A stretch of 18,456 nt of DNA, from the NCBI GenBank assembly GCA_964483805.1, contig CAZADH010000102.1, forward strand, positions 1-18,456, read 5' to 3'. The notes under the pieces are model-generated. The model saw only the letters and a program-made list of their open reading frames with translations. It searched no databases and was not told where the DNA came from. The translations under genes and the position numbers were made by a program. This DNA is from CAZADH01 sp964483805. GTDB taxonomy: Bacteria > Muiribacteriota > Ozemobacteria > Ozemobacterales > Ozemobacteraceae. Of the stretch, positions 12,704 through 18,456 are shown in pieces (within the stretch, counting starts at the first letter, position 1; each line of letters starts with the position of its first letter).

Positions 12704-12728
12704 GCCGGCCGTATTCGTTTTGGCCGGC
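12704..12728 (+). repeat. 7-bp inverted repeat in the cit operon leader
   Basis: GCCGGCC (12704-12710) and GGCCGGC (12722-12728) flank an 11-base T-rich loop. It could be a leader hairpin or an operator dyad. Confidence 0.4.
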
Positions 12729-12769
12729 GCGTTTGTTGAAGCGACAGTTGTGTGAGTACATCTGGCAAC

Positions 12770-12789
12770 ATGCAGGCATCGACCTGCAT
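12770..12789 (+). repeat. 7-bp hairpin shortly before the citD ribosome site
   Basis: ATGCAGG (12770-12776) and CCTGCAT (12783-12789) flank CATCGA. It ends about 20 bases before the citD Shine-Dalgarno (12809-12816), a position suited to translational or transcriptional control, which remains unproven. Confidence 0.4.
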
Positions 12790-12820
12790 CAACATTGGCG
12801 ACAATATCAAGGAGGGAATC

Positions 12821-13090
12821 ATGGCGATCCAGCGAGCCGCACAGGCTGGTAGTCTCGAGTCGTGCGACGCCTTGATCCAGATCGAGCCGGCGACGGCGCT
12901 GACCATCGAGGTCAAGAGCGACGCGGCGGCCCAGTTCGGCAACACGATCAAAAACACCGTCGAAGCCACGTTGGCCGAACTCGGTGAGAAGACGGTGAAG
13001 GTCCAGGTGACCGACCGCGGCGCGCTCGATTACACGTTGCGCGCGCGCGTGCGGGTGGCGGTGGCCCGGGCCCGGGAGGCGAAATCATGA
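12821..13090 (+). CDS. citD: Citrate lyase acyl carrier protein (gamma subunit) CitD
   Basis: A small acyl carrier subunit of 89 residues that carries the 2'-(5''-triphosphoribosyl)-3'-dephospho-CoA arm of citrate lyase, shuttling acetyl and citryl groups between CitF and CitE in the cytoplasm. The attachment residue Ser14 is present in the family motif AGSLESCD (residues 9-16), and the RGALDYTLRARVRVAVARA end is typical. Length equals that of known CitD proteins. The ATG is chosen because AAGGAGGG precedes it by four bases; the frame extends back to a GTG at 12752, but that part has no family sense. It is first in the operon and its TGA overlaps the citE start (ATGA). Confidence 0.95.
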   Translation: MAIQRAAQAGSLESCDALIQIEPATALTIEVKSDAAAQFGNTIKNTVEATLAELGEKTVKVQVTDRGALDYTLRARVRVAVARAREAKS

Positions 13091-13989
13091 GCGTCAGCAA
13101 ACTCCGGCGCAGTCTCCTTTATATTCCCGGCAACAATCCCAACCTGATTCAGAATTCGGTGCTGTTCGGCGCCGACTCGCTGATGTTCGATCTCGAAGAC
13201 GGTGTACTCGCGAGCGAGAAAGACGCGGCCCGTGAGCTCGTGCGGTCGGCGCTGACCGAGCTCGATTTCCGCGGCCACGAGGTGCTCGTGCGCATCAACG
13301 GCATGGACACGCCGTTGGGCGAGGTCGATCTCGAGGCGATCGTTCCGGCGAAACCGAACGGGATCCGCCTGCCGAAGGCGAATTCGCCCGAGGATGTGAA
13401 GGCCTGCGACGCGATCATCACGCGGCTCGAGCGGGCGCATCACCTGCCCGCCGGCAGCATCTTCATGATCCTGTCGCTCGAAACGACCAAGGCTGTGCTC
13501 AATGCCCATGCCATTGCGACGGCCTCGAAGCGGGTCGTTGGCATCGCCATCGGCGCTGAAGACTACACGGCCGATTTGCAGACCGAACGCTCGCTGACGG
13601 GCGAAGAGCTGTTCTACGCGCGTTCCGCCCTGGTCGTAGCAGCCCGGGCGGCGGGCATCCAGGCGATCGACACCGTGTTTGCGAACGTCAACGACGATGC
13701 GGGGCTCGTGGCCGAAACCGAAAAGATCAAGCAACTCGGGTTCGACGGCAAGTCGTTGATCAGTCCGCGCCAGATCGGACCAGTGCACAAAGTATTTACA
13801 CCCGATGCGGTGGCCATCGAGCGCGCCAAAGCGGTGGTCGCTGCGTTCAATGAGGCGAAAGCGAAGAACCTGGGCGTCATCAGCCTCAATGGCCGCATGG
13901 TCGACCTGCCGGTGGTGTTGCGCGCCCAGCGGGTGTTGCGGCTGGCCGGACTCGAAGAGCAGAATCCCAGCGGAGGTGCCGCGAAATGA
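13087..13989 (+). CDS. citE: Citrate lyase beta subunit CitE (citryl-ACP lyase)
   Basis: A protein of 300 residues that cleaves citryl-ACP to oxaloacetate and acetyl-ACP. The TIM-barrel HpcH/HpaI-type family marks are present: LRRSLLYIPGNNP (6-18), the metal-ligand region FDLEDGV (34-40), LVRINGMDT (about 67-75), and the downstream AIGAEDYTADL and KSLISPRQIGPVH. Length is normal. GGGAGG lies seven bases before the ATG, which overlaps the citD stop by four bases; the same overlap joins its own stop to citF, implying translational coupling and balanced subunit output. Confidence 0.96.
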   Translation: MSVSKLRRSLLYIPGNNPNLIQNSVLFGADSLMFDLEDGVLASEKDAARELVRSALTELDFRGHEVLVRINGMDTPLGEVDLEAIVPAKPNGIRLPKANSPEDVKACDAIITRLERAHHLPAGSIFMILSLETTKAVLNAHAIATASKRVVGIAIGAEDYTADLQTERSLTGEELFYARSALVVAARAAGIQAIDTVFANVNDDAGLVAETEKIKQLGFDGKSLISPRQIGPVHKVFTPDAVAIERAKAVVAAFNEAKAKNLGVISLNGRMVDLPVVLRAQRVLRLAGLEEQNPSGGAAK

Positions 13990-15551
13990 GCAAGACGAAA
14001 AAGAACGCCATCGGTCGCGAGATTCCGTTGTCGATTCCGGGCGTGAGGAACGTCCGGCCGTTCATGGGCGCGTTTGCCCGCGTGCCGGAAGAGGAGCGGG
14101 TGACCCGCGTGCTGCCGGTGCGCAATCCCGGCGACATCAAGCTGTTGGGCAGTCTCGAGGAAGCGGTCGAGAAGTCGGGCCTGAAATCGGGCATGACCAT
14201 CGGTTTCCACCATCATCTGCGCAACGGCGACCGGTTGCTGTGCCGCCTGATGGACGTCATCGCCAAGCGCGGCATCAAGAACCTGTGCCTGGCCTCGACC
14301 TCGCTGTTCAAGACGCATGCGCCGCTGATCGAGCATATCCGCTCGGGCGTTATCACCCGCATCGAAAGTGGCATTCACGATGCGATCGGCAACGCCATCT
14401 TCACCGGCGATGTCGAGTTGCAGGCGCCGATGATCGTGCGGTCGCACGGAGGCCGCGCGCGGGCGATCGAGGCCGGCGACCTGCCGGTCGACGTGGCCTT
14501 CCTCTCGGCGCCCAGTGCCGACGCGATGGGCAATCTGAACGGCGTGCTCGGGCCGTCGGCCTGCGGTGCGCTCGGCTATCCGATGACCGATGCTTTGTAT
14601 GCCCACACGGTGGTGGCGATTACCGACCATCTGGTGCCGTATCCGAACCGGCCGATCAGCATCGCGCAACACCAGGTTGACTTTGTCTGCACGGTCGACT
14701 CGCTGGGTGACCCCAAAGGCATCGTTTCGGGCACGACACGCATCACCACCAACCCACTCGGGCACCTGATCGCACGCAACACCATGAAGCTCATGATCGC
14801 GTCGGGCTTGGTCGTCGACGGATTTAGCTTCCAGACCGGCGCTGGTGGCACGTCGCTCGCGGTCGCGCATTACCTGCGCGAGCACATGAAAGAGAACAAG
14901 ATCGTCGGCAGCTTTGGCTCGGGTGGCATCACGGCATACTTTGTGCAGATGCTCAAAGAGGGCTTGTTCCGCCGCCTCATGGACGTGCAATGCTTCGATC
15001 TCGATGCGGTGGCGAGTCTGCGCGACAACCCCGACCACATCGAGATGAGCGGTTCGATGTACGGCAACCCGCACAACCGCGGTGCTGTCGTCAACAATCT
15101 CGATATGGTGGTGCTGGGCGCGACCGAGGTCGATCTCGACTTCAATGTCAATGTGGCGGTCGACTCCGACGGCGTGTTGCGCCATGCGGTGGGCGGCCAT
15201 CAGGATACGGCGGCTGGCGCGAAGTTGACGATCATTGTGGCGCCGTTGATCCGTGGCCGGCTCAACACGATCCTCGAAAAGTGCACGGTCGTCACCACGC
15301 CGGGCGAGACGATCGACGCGATCGTCACCGAGCGCGGCATGGCGATCAACCCGCGCCGTCCCGAATTGATCGACAAGGCGAAGGCCGCGGGTCTGCCGGT
15401 GATGCCGATTCATGACCTGATGGCCATCGGCCAGAAGCTCACGGGCAAGCCGACCCCGGTCGAGTTCGAAGACAAGATCCTCGGGGTCATGGAATACCGC
15501 GACGGCACGGTCATCGACGTCGCGCGCAAACCGATCCTGCACAAGCGCTGA
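13986..15551 (+). CDS. citF: Citrate lyase alpha subunit CitF (citrate:acetyl-ACP transferase)
   Basis: A protein of 521 residues, close to the usual ~505-520, that exchanges acetyl for citrate on the acyl carrier protein. Conserved family blocks are present: FHHHLRNGD (74-82), LASTSLFKTHAPLIEHI, SHGGRARAIEAGDLPVDVAFL, FQTGAGGTSLAVAHYL, FNVNVAVDSDGV, GGHQDTAAGAKLTIIVAPLIRGR and NPRRPEL. GGAGG lies nine bases before the ATG. The operon is then interrupted by a 220-bp gap with a 12-bp hairpin before citX. Confidence 0.97.
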   Translation: MSKTKKNAIGREIPLSIPGVRNVRPFMGAFARVPEEERVTRVLPVRNPGDIKLLGSLEEAVEKSGLKSGMTIGFHHHLRNGDRLLCRLMDVIAKRGIKNLCLASTSLFKTHAPLIEHIRSGVITRIESGIHDAIGNAIFTGDVELQAPMIVRSHGGRARAIEAGDLPVDVAFLSAPSADAMGNLNGVLGPSACGALGYPMTDALYAHTVVAITDHLVPYPNRPISIAQHQVDFVCTVDSLGDPKGIVSGTTRITTNPLGHLIARNTMKLMIASGLVVDGFSFQTGAGGTSLAVAHYLREHMKENKIVGSFGSGGITAYFVQMLKEGLFRRLMDVQCFDLDAVASLRDNPDHIEMSGSMYGNPHNRGAVVNNLDMVVLGATEVDLDFNVNVAVDSDGVLRHAVGGHQDTAAGAKLTIIVAPLIRGRLNTILEKCTVVTTPGETIDAIVTERGMAINPRRPELIDKAKAAGLPVMPIHDLMAIGQKLTGKPTPVEFEDKILGVMEYRDGTVIDVARKPILHKR

Positions 15552-15570
15552 CCGATCGGGTGAACCACAG

Positions 15571-15610
15571 GCAACGCCACCCAGGCGATCTCGCGTCGGG
15601 GTGGCGTTGC
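15571..15610 (+). terminator. Hairpin between citF and citX, possible attenuator or processing site
   Basis: GCAACGCCACCC (15571-15582) is perfectly complementary to GGGTGGCGTTGC (15599-15610), with a 16-base loop; GATCGG/CCGATC just outside may extend it. It starts 20 bp after the citF stop. No T-tract follows, so partial termination or mRNA stabilisation is as likely as a full stop. Confidence 0.45.
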
Positions 15611-15713
15611 GCTTCCGATCAGCCATTGATCAAACCAGAACGACACCGATTCGGGCCGCAGCCCCAGCGTCGCCACCCAGAACCCCGCGGTGCGTGCACT
15701 GGGGTCTTCGTGT

Positions 15714-15749
15714 GTGTTCATTCGTGTTCTTCTGTGTTCGCCTGTGTTA
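15714..15749 (+). repeat. Four GTGTTM repeats spaced exactly 10 bp, just before citX
   Basis: GTGTTC at 15714, 15724 and 15734 and GTGTTA at 15744, i.e. one per helical turn, ending 22 bases before the citX ATG. This is the only such array in the window. It may be a protein-binding array or a mobile intergenic repeat. Confidence 0.6.
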
Positions 15750-15771
15750 CCAAGCCCTTGATGTCCTGCGC

Positions 15772-16305
15772 ATGATCACCGTTGACGACGTGCGCACCGG
15801 GACGATCGACCCCGACCGCGCCCTGGTAATCAAAGAGGAGCGTGCCGCGGCGGTCATCGACCGGCTCGACCGCGAGGGGTTGCCGGTGGTCAGCCTGTCG
15901 CTCAATCTGCCGGGCGATCAGGGCGTCCCGCTGTGGGATGAATTCTGGCGCGGCCTGGTGCCCACGGTCGAGCGTCACCTGCGGGCGTGGCCGCTCGAGT
16001 GCGAGCGGACCGTGGCGGTCCGGCAGTTTCCCGAGAAGAAGGTGCACCACATTGTATTGCGCGGTGACATCATCGCCATCAAGATGGCGGCGGTGGCGTT
16101 CGAGGCCGAGCGGCCGGCGTGGCGCCTGGCCGATCTCGACGTTTACGATCCGGTGACGCGCCTGCCCGTCGACCGTGCGTCGTTGCAGTTGCCGCAGCGT
16201 GCGTGCATCATTTGTCAAAACACGGCGCGCGCCTGTTTTCGCGCGCAGCGGCACACCGCCGACGAGTTCTGGACGGCGGTGGCCGGTTTGTTGAATTCCC
16301 CGTGA
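15772..16305 (+). CDS. citX: Apo-citrate lyase phosphoribosyl-dephospho-CoA transferase CitX
   Basis: A protein of 177 residues (Escherichia coli CitX is about 183) that transfers the triphosphoribosyl-dephospho-CoA group onto the serine of CitD, making holo-citrate lyase. The C-terminal half carries the family signature: RLADLDVYDPVTRLPVDRASL, then LPQRACIICQNTARACFRAQRHT (about 140-162). The ATG at 15772 is chosen by length and homology; it has no clear Shine-Dalgarno, and the frame stays open upstream to 15601 through sequence without family sense. Its stop overlaps the citG start (GTGA). Confidence 0.9.
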   Translation: MITVDDVRTGTIDPDRALVIKEERAAAVIDRLDREGLPVVSLSLNLPGDQGVPLWDEFWRGLVPTVERHLRAWPLECERTVAVRQFPEKKVHHIVLRGDIIAIKMAAVAFEAERPAWRLADLDVYDPVTRLPVDRASLQLPQRACIICQNTARACFRAQRHTADEFWTAVAGLLNSP

Positions 16306-17258
16306 ACCTGTCGTCACCGCCGCTGTCGTCGACGCGCGTGGCCCTCGCCGCATTGCAGGCCATGCTCGGCGAGGTGTGGGTCACGCCGAAACCGGGGCTC
16401 GTCGACCGCTCGGGCCGGTCGGCGCACGCCGACATGACGCTGGCGACCTTCGTGCGCTCGAGTCTGGCGCTGGTGCCGTATTTCCAGAATCTGGCGGCGG
16501 TCGCGGCCGATCTGGTGGGCCGCGCTCGGGCGGGTCGTGGGTCGGGAAACCCGGCGGGTGAGCAGGTGGGGCAGGGCAGCCGCGGTGTCGCCGCCGCTGC
16601 CGAGCTGATCAGGCCTACCGCGGCCGAAGTGACCGTCTTGCGCGCGCTGGGGCGCGTGGCCGAAGAGCGCATGTTGGCTGCGACCGGCGGCGTGAACACC
16701 CAGAAGGGCATCGTGTTTCTCGGCGGCCTGCTCGTGTTGGCCTGGCGCTCGCACGAAGCAACGGGCATGCCGTTACCGCAGGCGGTGTCTCGCTGGGCCA
16801 AGTGTCTGTTGCCGGGCGAACCGCTGGCCACGCACGGTGCCGCCGTCCGCGTCCGTTACCGGGTGTCGGGAATCATCGGTGAGGCGCGAACGGGCATGCC
16901 GACGGTGTTTGCGACCATGTTGCCGATGTATTGCTCGGTGCGCCGGCGGGGGTGGTCGCGCGATCTGGCCGGGGCGTTGGCATTGCTCGCCGGCGTCGCC
17001 CGCTGCGAGGACACCACCATCCTCCACCGGCACGGCCCGGCGATCCAAGCGGAGGTGGCGGCTGAAGCCGCCAGCCTGACCAAAGACTGGCAGATCGCGC
17101 GTCCGGAGGAACTCTACACCCGCCTGCGCGCGCTCGACGAACGCTGGTCGGCCGCCCGCATCAGTCCAGGCGGCAGCGCCGATCTCTTGTGCATGACATT
17201 GTATGTATTGCGCCTGCGGTCCGCCGCCGGGCGATCAGGGCCGCGAGAATCGCAGTAA
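16302..17258 (+). CDS. citG: Triphosphoribosyl-dephospho-CoA synthase CitG
   Basis: A protein of 318 residues that makes the prosthetic-group precursor 2'-(5''-triphosphoribosyl)-3'-dephospho-CoA from dephospho-CoA and ATP, for CitX to attach. Family motifs are TPKPGLVDRSGRSAHADM (28-45), MLAATGGVNTQKG (about 124-136), THGAAVRVRYRVSGIIGEARTGMPTV, CEDTTILHRHG and SPGGSADLL (288-296). The GTG start overlaps the citX TGA by four bases; the frame is open further upstream, but there it runs through citX in another frame. A Gly/Ala-rich segment (about 70-98, GRARAGRGSGNPAG) looks like an insertion relative to the family. The 3' end overlaps the convergent methyltransferase gene by 24 bp. Confidence 0.92.
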   Translation: MNLSSPPLSSTRVALAALQAMLGEVWVTPKPGLVDRSGRSAHADMTLATFVRSSLALVPYFQNLAAVAADLVGRARAGRGSGNPAGEQVGQGSRGVAAAAELIRPTAAEVTVLRALGRVAEERMLAATGGVNTQKGIVFLGGLLVLAWRSHEATGMPLPQAVSRWAKCLLPGEPLATHGAAVRVRYRVSGIIGEARTGMPTVFATMLPMYCSVRRRGWSRDLAGALALLAGVARCEDTTILHRHGPAIQAEVAAEAASLTKDWQIARPEELYTRLRALDERWSAARISPGGSADLLCMTLYVLRLRSAAGRSGPRESQ

Positions 17259-17939
17259 CAGCAACAGCGGCCAGTGGCGGTAGCGGTCGGCGCGGGGCGA
17301 CACGGCGATCAGCGTATCGTCGACGGTGTACTCCCCCATGCGCTCGAGGCGAAAACCGGCTACCAATGCCGCGTTGATGTAGTTGGCGATCGAGTGGGCG
17401 GCGCCCTCGGGGCGCAGTTTCTCGCCGGTCTGCGGATCGGTGAAACGCGCATCGACGCCGCGCAGCATCATGGCCGGGTGCAGGTTGGAGACCAGGGCGA
17501 ACCCCCCGGGTCGCACGACCCGATGCATCTCGCGATACACCCCGACGAGATCGTCGACGTGTTCGAGAACGAGGCAGGAGACCACGGCGTCGAGCGTCGC
17601 ATCGGCGAACGGCAGGCGTTTCGTCACGTCGTGCCGCACGAACAACACCGTTTCGGGACGAGGCTTGGTGAGCGCATGGGCGAGCATGCCGGCCGAGAAA
17701 TCGAGACCGACGGTCAGGGCGCCGGCAGCGGCGAGCGCCAGCGTCTGTCGCCCCGTGCCGCAGCCGATGTCGGCCACGCGCAGGCCACGCACGTCGCCCA
17801 GAAACGACGCGAAATGCAGCGACTCGAGCGCCACCAGGGCATTGTCTTCGCCGTCGTAGATCGGCGCCCAGCGGTCATAGCCGTCGCGCGTCGGCACCAC
17901 CGTGCCTGGGGCGCCAAACAGGTCGGGGGTTTTAGCCAT
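17235..17939 (-). CDS. Class I SAM-dependent methyltransferase
   Basis: A protein of 234 residues with the Rossmann-like methyltransferase layout. YDRWAPIYD (21-29) is an N-terminal element seen in UbiE/BioC-like enzymes; motif I is VADIGCGTG (55-63), followed by GLDFSAGML (about 79-87), FVRHDVTKRLPFADATLDAVVSCLVLEHVDD and the post-motif RVVRPGGFALVSNLHP. The substrate cannot be told; small-molecule methylation is the usual role. The ATG at 17939 lies 14 bases after the stop of the upstream beta-helix gene, suggesting co-transcription, but no Shine-Dalgarno is visible and the gap is an AAATAC/GTATTT dyad. The stop overlaps the end of citG on the other strand. Confidence 0.85.
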   Translation of the reverse strand: MAKTPDLFGAPGTVVPTRDGYDRWAPIYDGEDNALVALESLHFASFLGDVRGLRVADIGCGTGRQTLALAAAGALTVGLDFSAGMLAHALTKPRPETVLFVRHDVTKRLPFADATLDAVVSCLVLEHVDDLVGVYREMHRVVRPGGFALVSNLHPAMMLRGVDARFTDPQTGEKLRPEGAAHSIANYINAALVAGFRLERMGEYTVDDTLIAVSPRADRYRHWPLLLLLRFSRP

Positions 17940-17954
17940 AAATACGTTGTATTT
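17940..17954. promoter_or_regulatory. AT-rich 6-bp dyad at the methyltransferase start
   Basis: AAATAC and GTATTT flank a 3-base spacer exactly in the gap between the beta-helix gene's stop and the methyltransferase ATG. ACGTTGTAT within it recurs at 11385-11393. It may be an operator or chance. Confidence 0.25.
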
Positions 17955-18456
17955 CAGCGCAGGCCGAGCAGCCCGGCCAGCCACGCCCAGATGCTCTGGC
18001 GGTGGTGGCCGCCGGCCTCGTTGTCGCTCAGTTCGCAGTCGATGACCTCGGCGTCGCGGCCTTCGTCGAAGACGCCCCAACCCACGTTGTCGTGGATCCG
18101 GCAACTGTGCAGTTGCGGCGCCCCGCGCTCGCCGACGGCGACACCATGGCGCGGATTGTGATCGATCTGGACCTGCTTCACGCCCGCCCGCCCGTCGGGG
18201 TGGACGTAAATGCCGTCACCGCTGCGCTGATTGTGAATGCGCCCACCGGTAAGCAACGGCACCGTCAGTGGCCCCACCGACACGCCGAACCCCTTGTTGA
18301 GCGTGATCTCGCAGTTTTCGAGCGACCCGAAACCCTCGCTGTCGAACAGCACGCCGCCGTGGTGGGCGTGATCGTGGATGCTGCACTCGATCAGCGTGAC
18401 CTTGCCGAAACGGTGCGCGGTGACGCCGGTCTCGCCGTTGTTGAAAATCTCGCACT
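17954..18456 (-). CDS. Right-handed parallel beta-helix repeat protein (5' end beyond window)
   Basis: 166 residues are visible on the minus strand, open at the right edge and ending at a TGA at 17956-17954. They form about seven coils of roughly 22-23 residues, each with an I/V-x-x-N/H-x-x-x-G-V core: CEIFNNGETGVTA, CSIHDHAHHGGVLF, CEITLNKGFGVSV, GRIHNQRSGDGIYV, VQIDHNPRHGVAV, CRIHDNVGWGVFD, CELSDNEAGG. This is the PbH1/NosD-type beta-helix pattern found in carbohydrate-active enzymes, adhesins and periplasmic proteins; no catalytic site can be picked out. The protein ends in a hydrophobic, Trp-rich tail (SIWAWLAGLLGLR). It is probably co-transcribed with the methyltransferase. Confidence 0.85.
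   Translation of the reverse strand, partial: CEIFNNGETGVTAHRFGKVTLIECSIHDHAHHGGVLFDSEGFGSLENCEITLNKGFGVSVGPLTVPLLTGGRIHNQRSGDGIYVHPDGRAGVKQVQIDHNPRHGVAVGERGAPQLHSCRIHDNVGWGVFDEGRDAEVIDCELSDNEAGGHHRQSIWAWLAGLLGLR

Larger units (their letters stand above)
12329..12820. other. 492-bp structured intergenic region before the citrate lyase operon
   Basis: No gene is seen. The left part (12340-12581) is a series of five hairpins, each listed separately. The right part (12600-12820) is the operon leader, with a possible promoter at 12665-12694, hairpins at 12704-12728 and 12770-12789, and a 9-bp direct repeat GTACATCTG at 12616-12624 and 12756-12764. Confidence 0.6.

Noticed and set aside
12689..12720. 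Sigma-54 promoter (TGG...TTGC) before citD
   Set aside because: TGGTAGCATAG and TTGCC are present, but the spacing is too long for a -24/-12 element.
12752..12820. Upstream GTG start for citD adding 23 residues
   Set aside because: The ATG at 12821 has an ideal AAGGAGGG site and gives the normal CitD length with Ser at position 14.
13614..15626. 670-codon minus-strand open frame across citE and citF
   Set aside because: Antisense to two confidently identified genes; composition is His/Arg/Asp-rich, typical of shadow frames.
15601..15771. Upstream start for citX
   Set aside because: The extra 57 residues are unlike CitX and run through the hairpin and the phased repeats.

Overview
The window is GC-rich (about 60-70% in most genes). 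It comes from a Gram-negative-type bacterium: there is a type II secretion/type IV pilus ATPase, a lipobox-bearing lipoprotein and several secreted proteins. The gene repertoire (VIT-vWA-DUF2135 protein, FN3 plus FGE-sulfatase modules, Rpn/PD-(D/E)XK gene, parallel beta-helix protein) is of the kind common in the PVC/Planctomycetota-like and deltaproteobacteria-like lineages. No marker here settles the phylum.

Layout. (1) 1-1249, minus: a GspE/PilB-type ATPase, cut by the left edge and divergent from (2) 1546-4671, plus: a large secreted VIT/vWA/DUF2135 protein. (3) 4847-6130, plus: a secreted protein of unrecognised family. (4) 6335-9725, plus: a lipoprotein with a papain-like (C1A) protease domain, four FN3 modules and a C-terminal FGE-sulfatase (SUMF1) domain. 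It is broken by one frameshift near 8194, and its last ~740 bp are clearly lower in GC. (5) 9726-12600: an accessory stretch holding an Rpn-family nuclease gene (minus), a partial duplication of its 3' end, a gene fusing a lysine/alanine-rich histone-H1-like tail to a pRiA4b ORF-3 domain (plus), and a cluster of five hairpins. (6) 12821-17258, plus: a citrate lyase operon citD-citE-citF-(gap)-citX-citG, with 4-bp start/stop overlaps at D/E, E/F and X/G. It supplies the three lyase subunits and the two enzymes that make and attach the prosthetic group; the ligase citC is not in the window. (7) 17235-18456, minus: a SAM methyltransferase just downstream of a beta-helix repeat protein that runs off the right edge.

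The strongest candidate for something new is in the Rpn region. The Rpn gene has a near-perfect internal Shine-Dalgarno (GAGGAGG) five bases before an in-frame ATG (codon 205), predicting a separate ~95-residue C-terminal protein. This is the arrangement described for Rpn toxin/intragenic antitoxin pairs. The same C-terminal segment is duplicated just downstream (188 of 193 bases identical by hand alignment) as a free-standing remnant that keeps the Shine-Dalgarno but has lost the ATG. Other points of interest are the histone-tail/pRiA4b fusion, the protease-FN3-SUMF1 lipoprotein with its frameshift, and four GTGTTM repeats spaced exactly 10 bp apart just before citX. All statements come from reading the sequence by eye; no searches were run.
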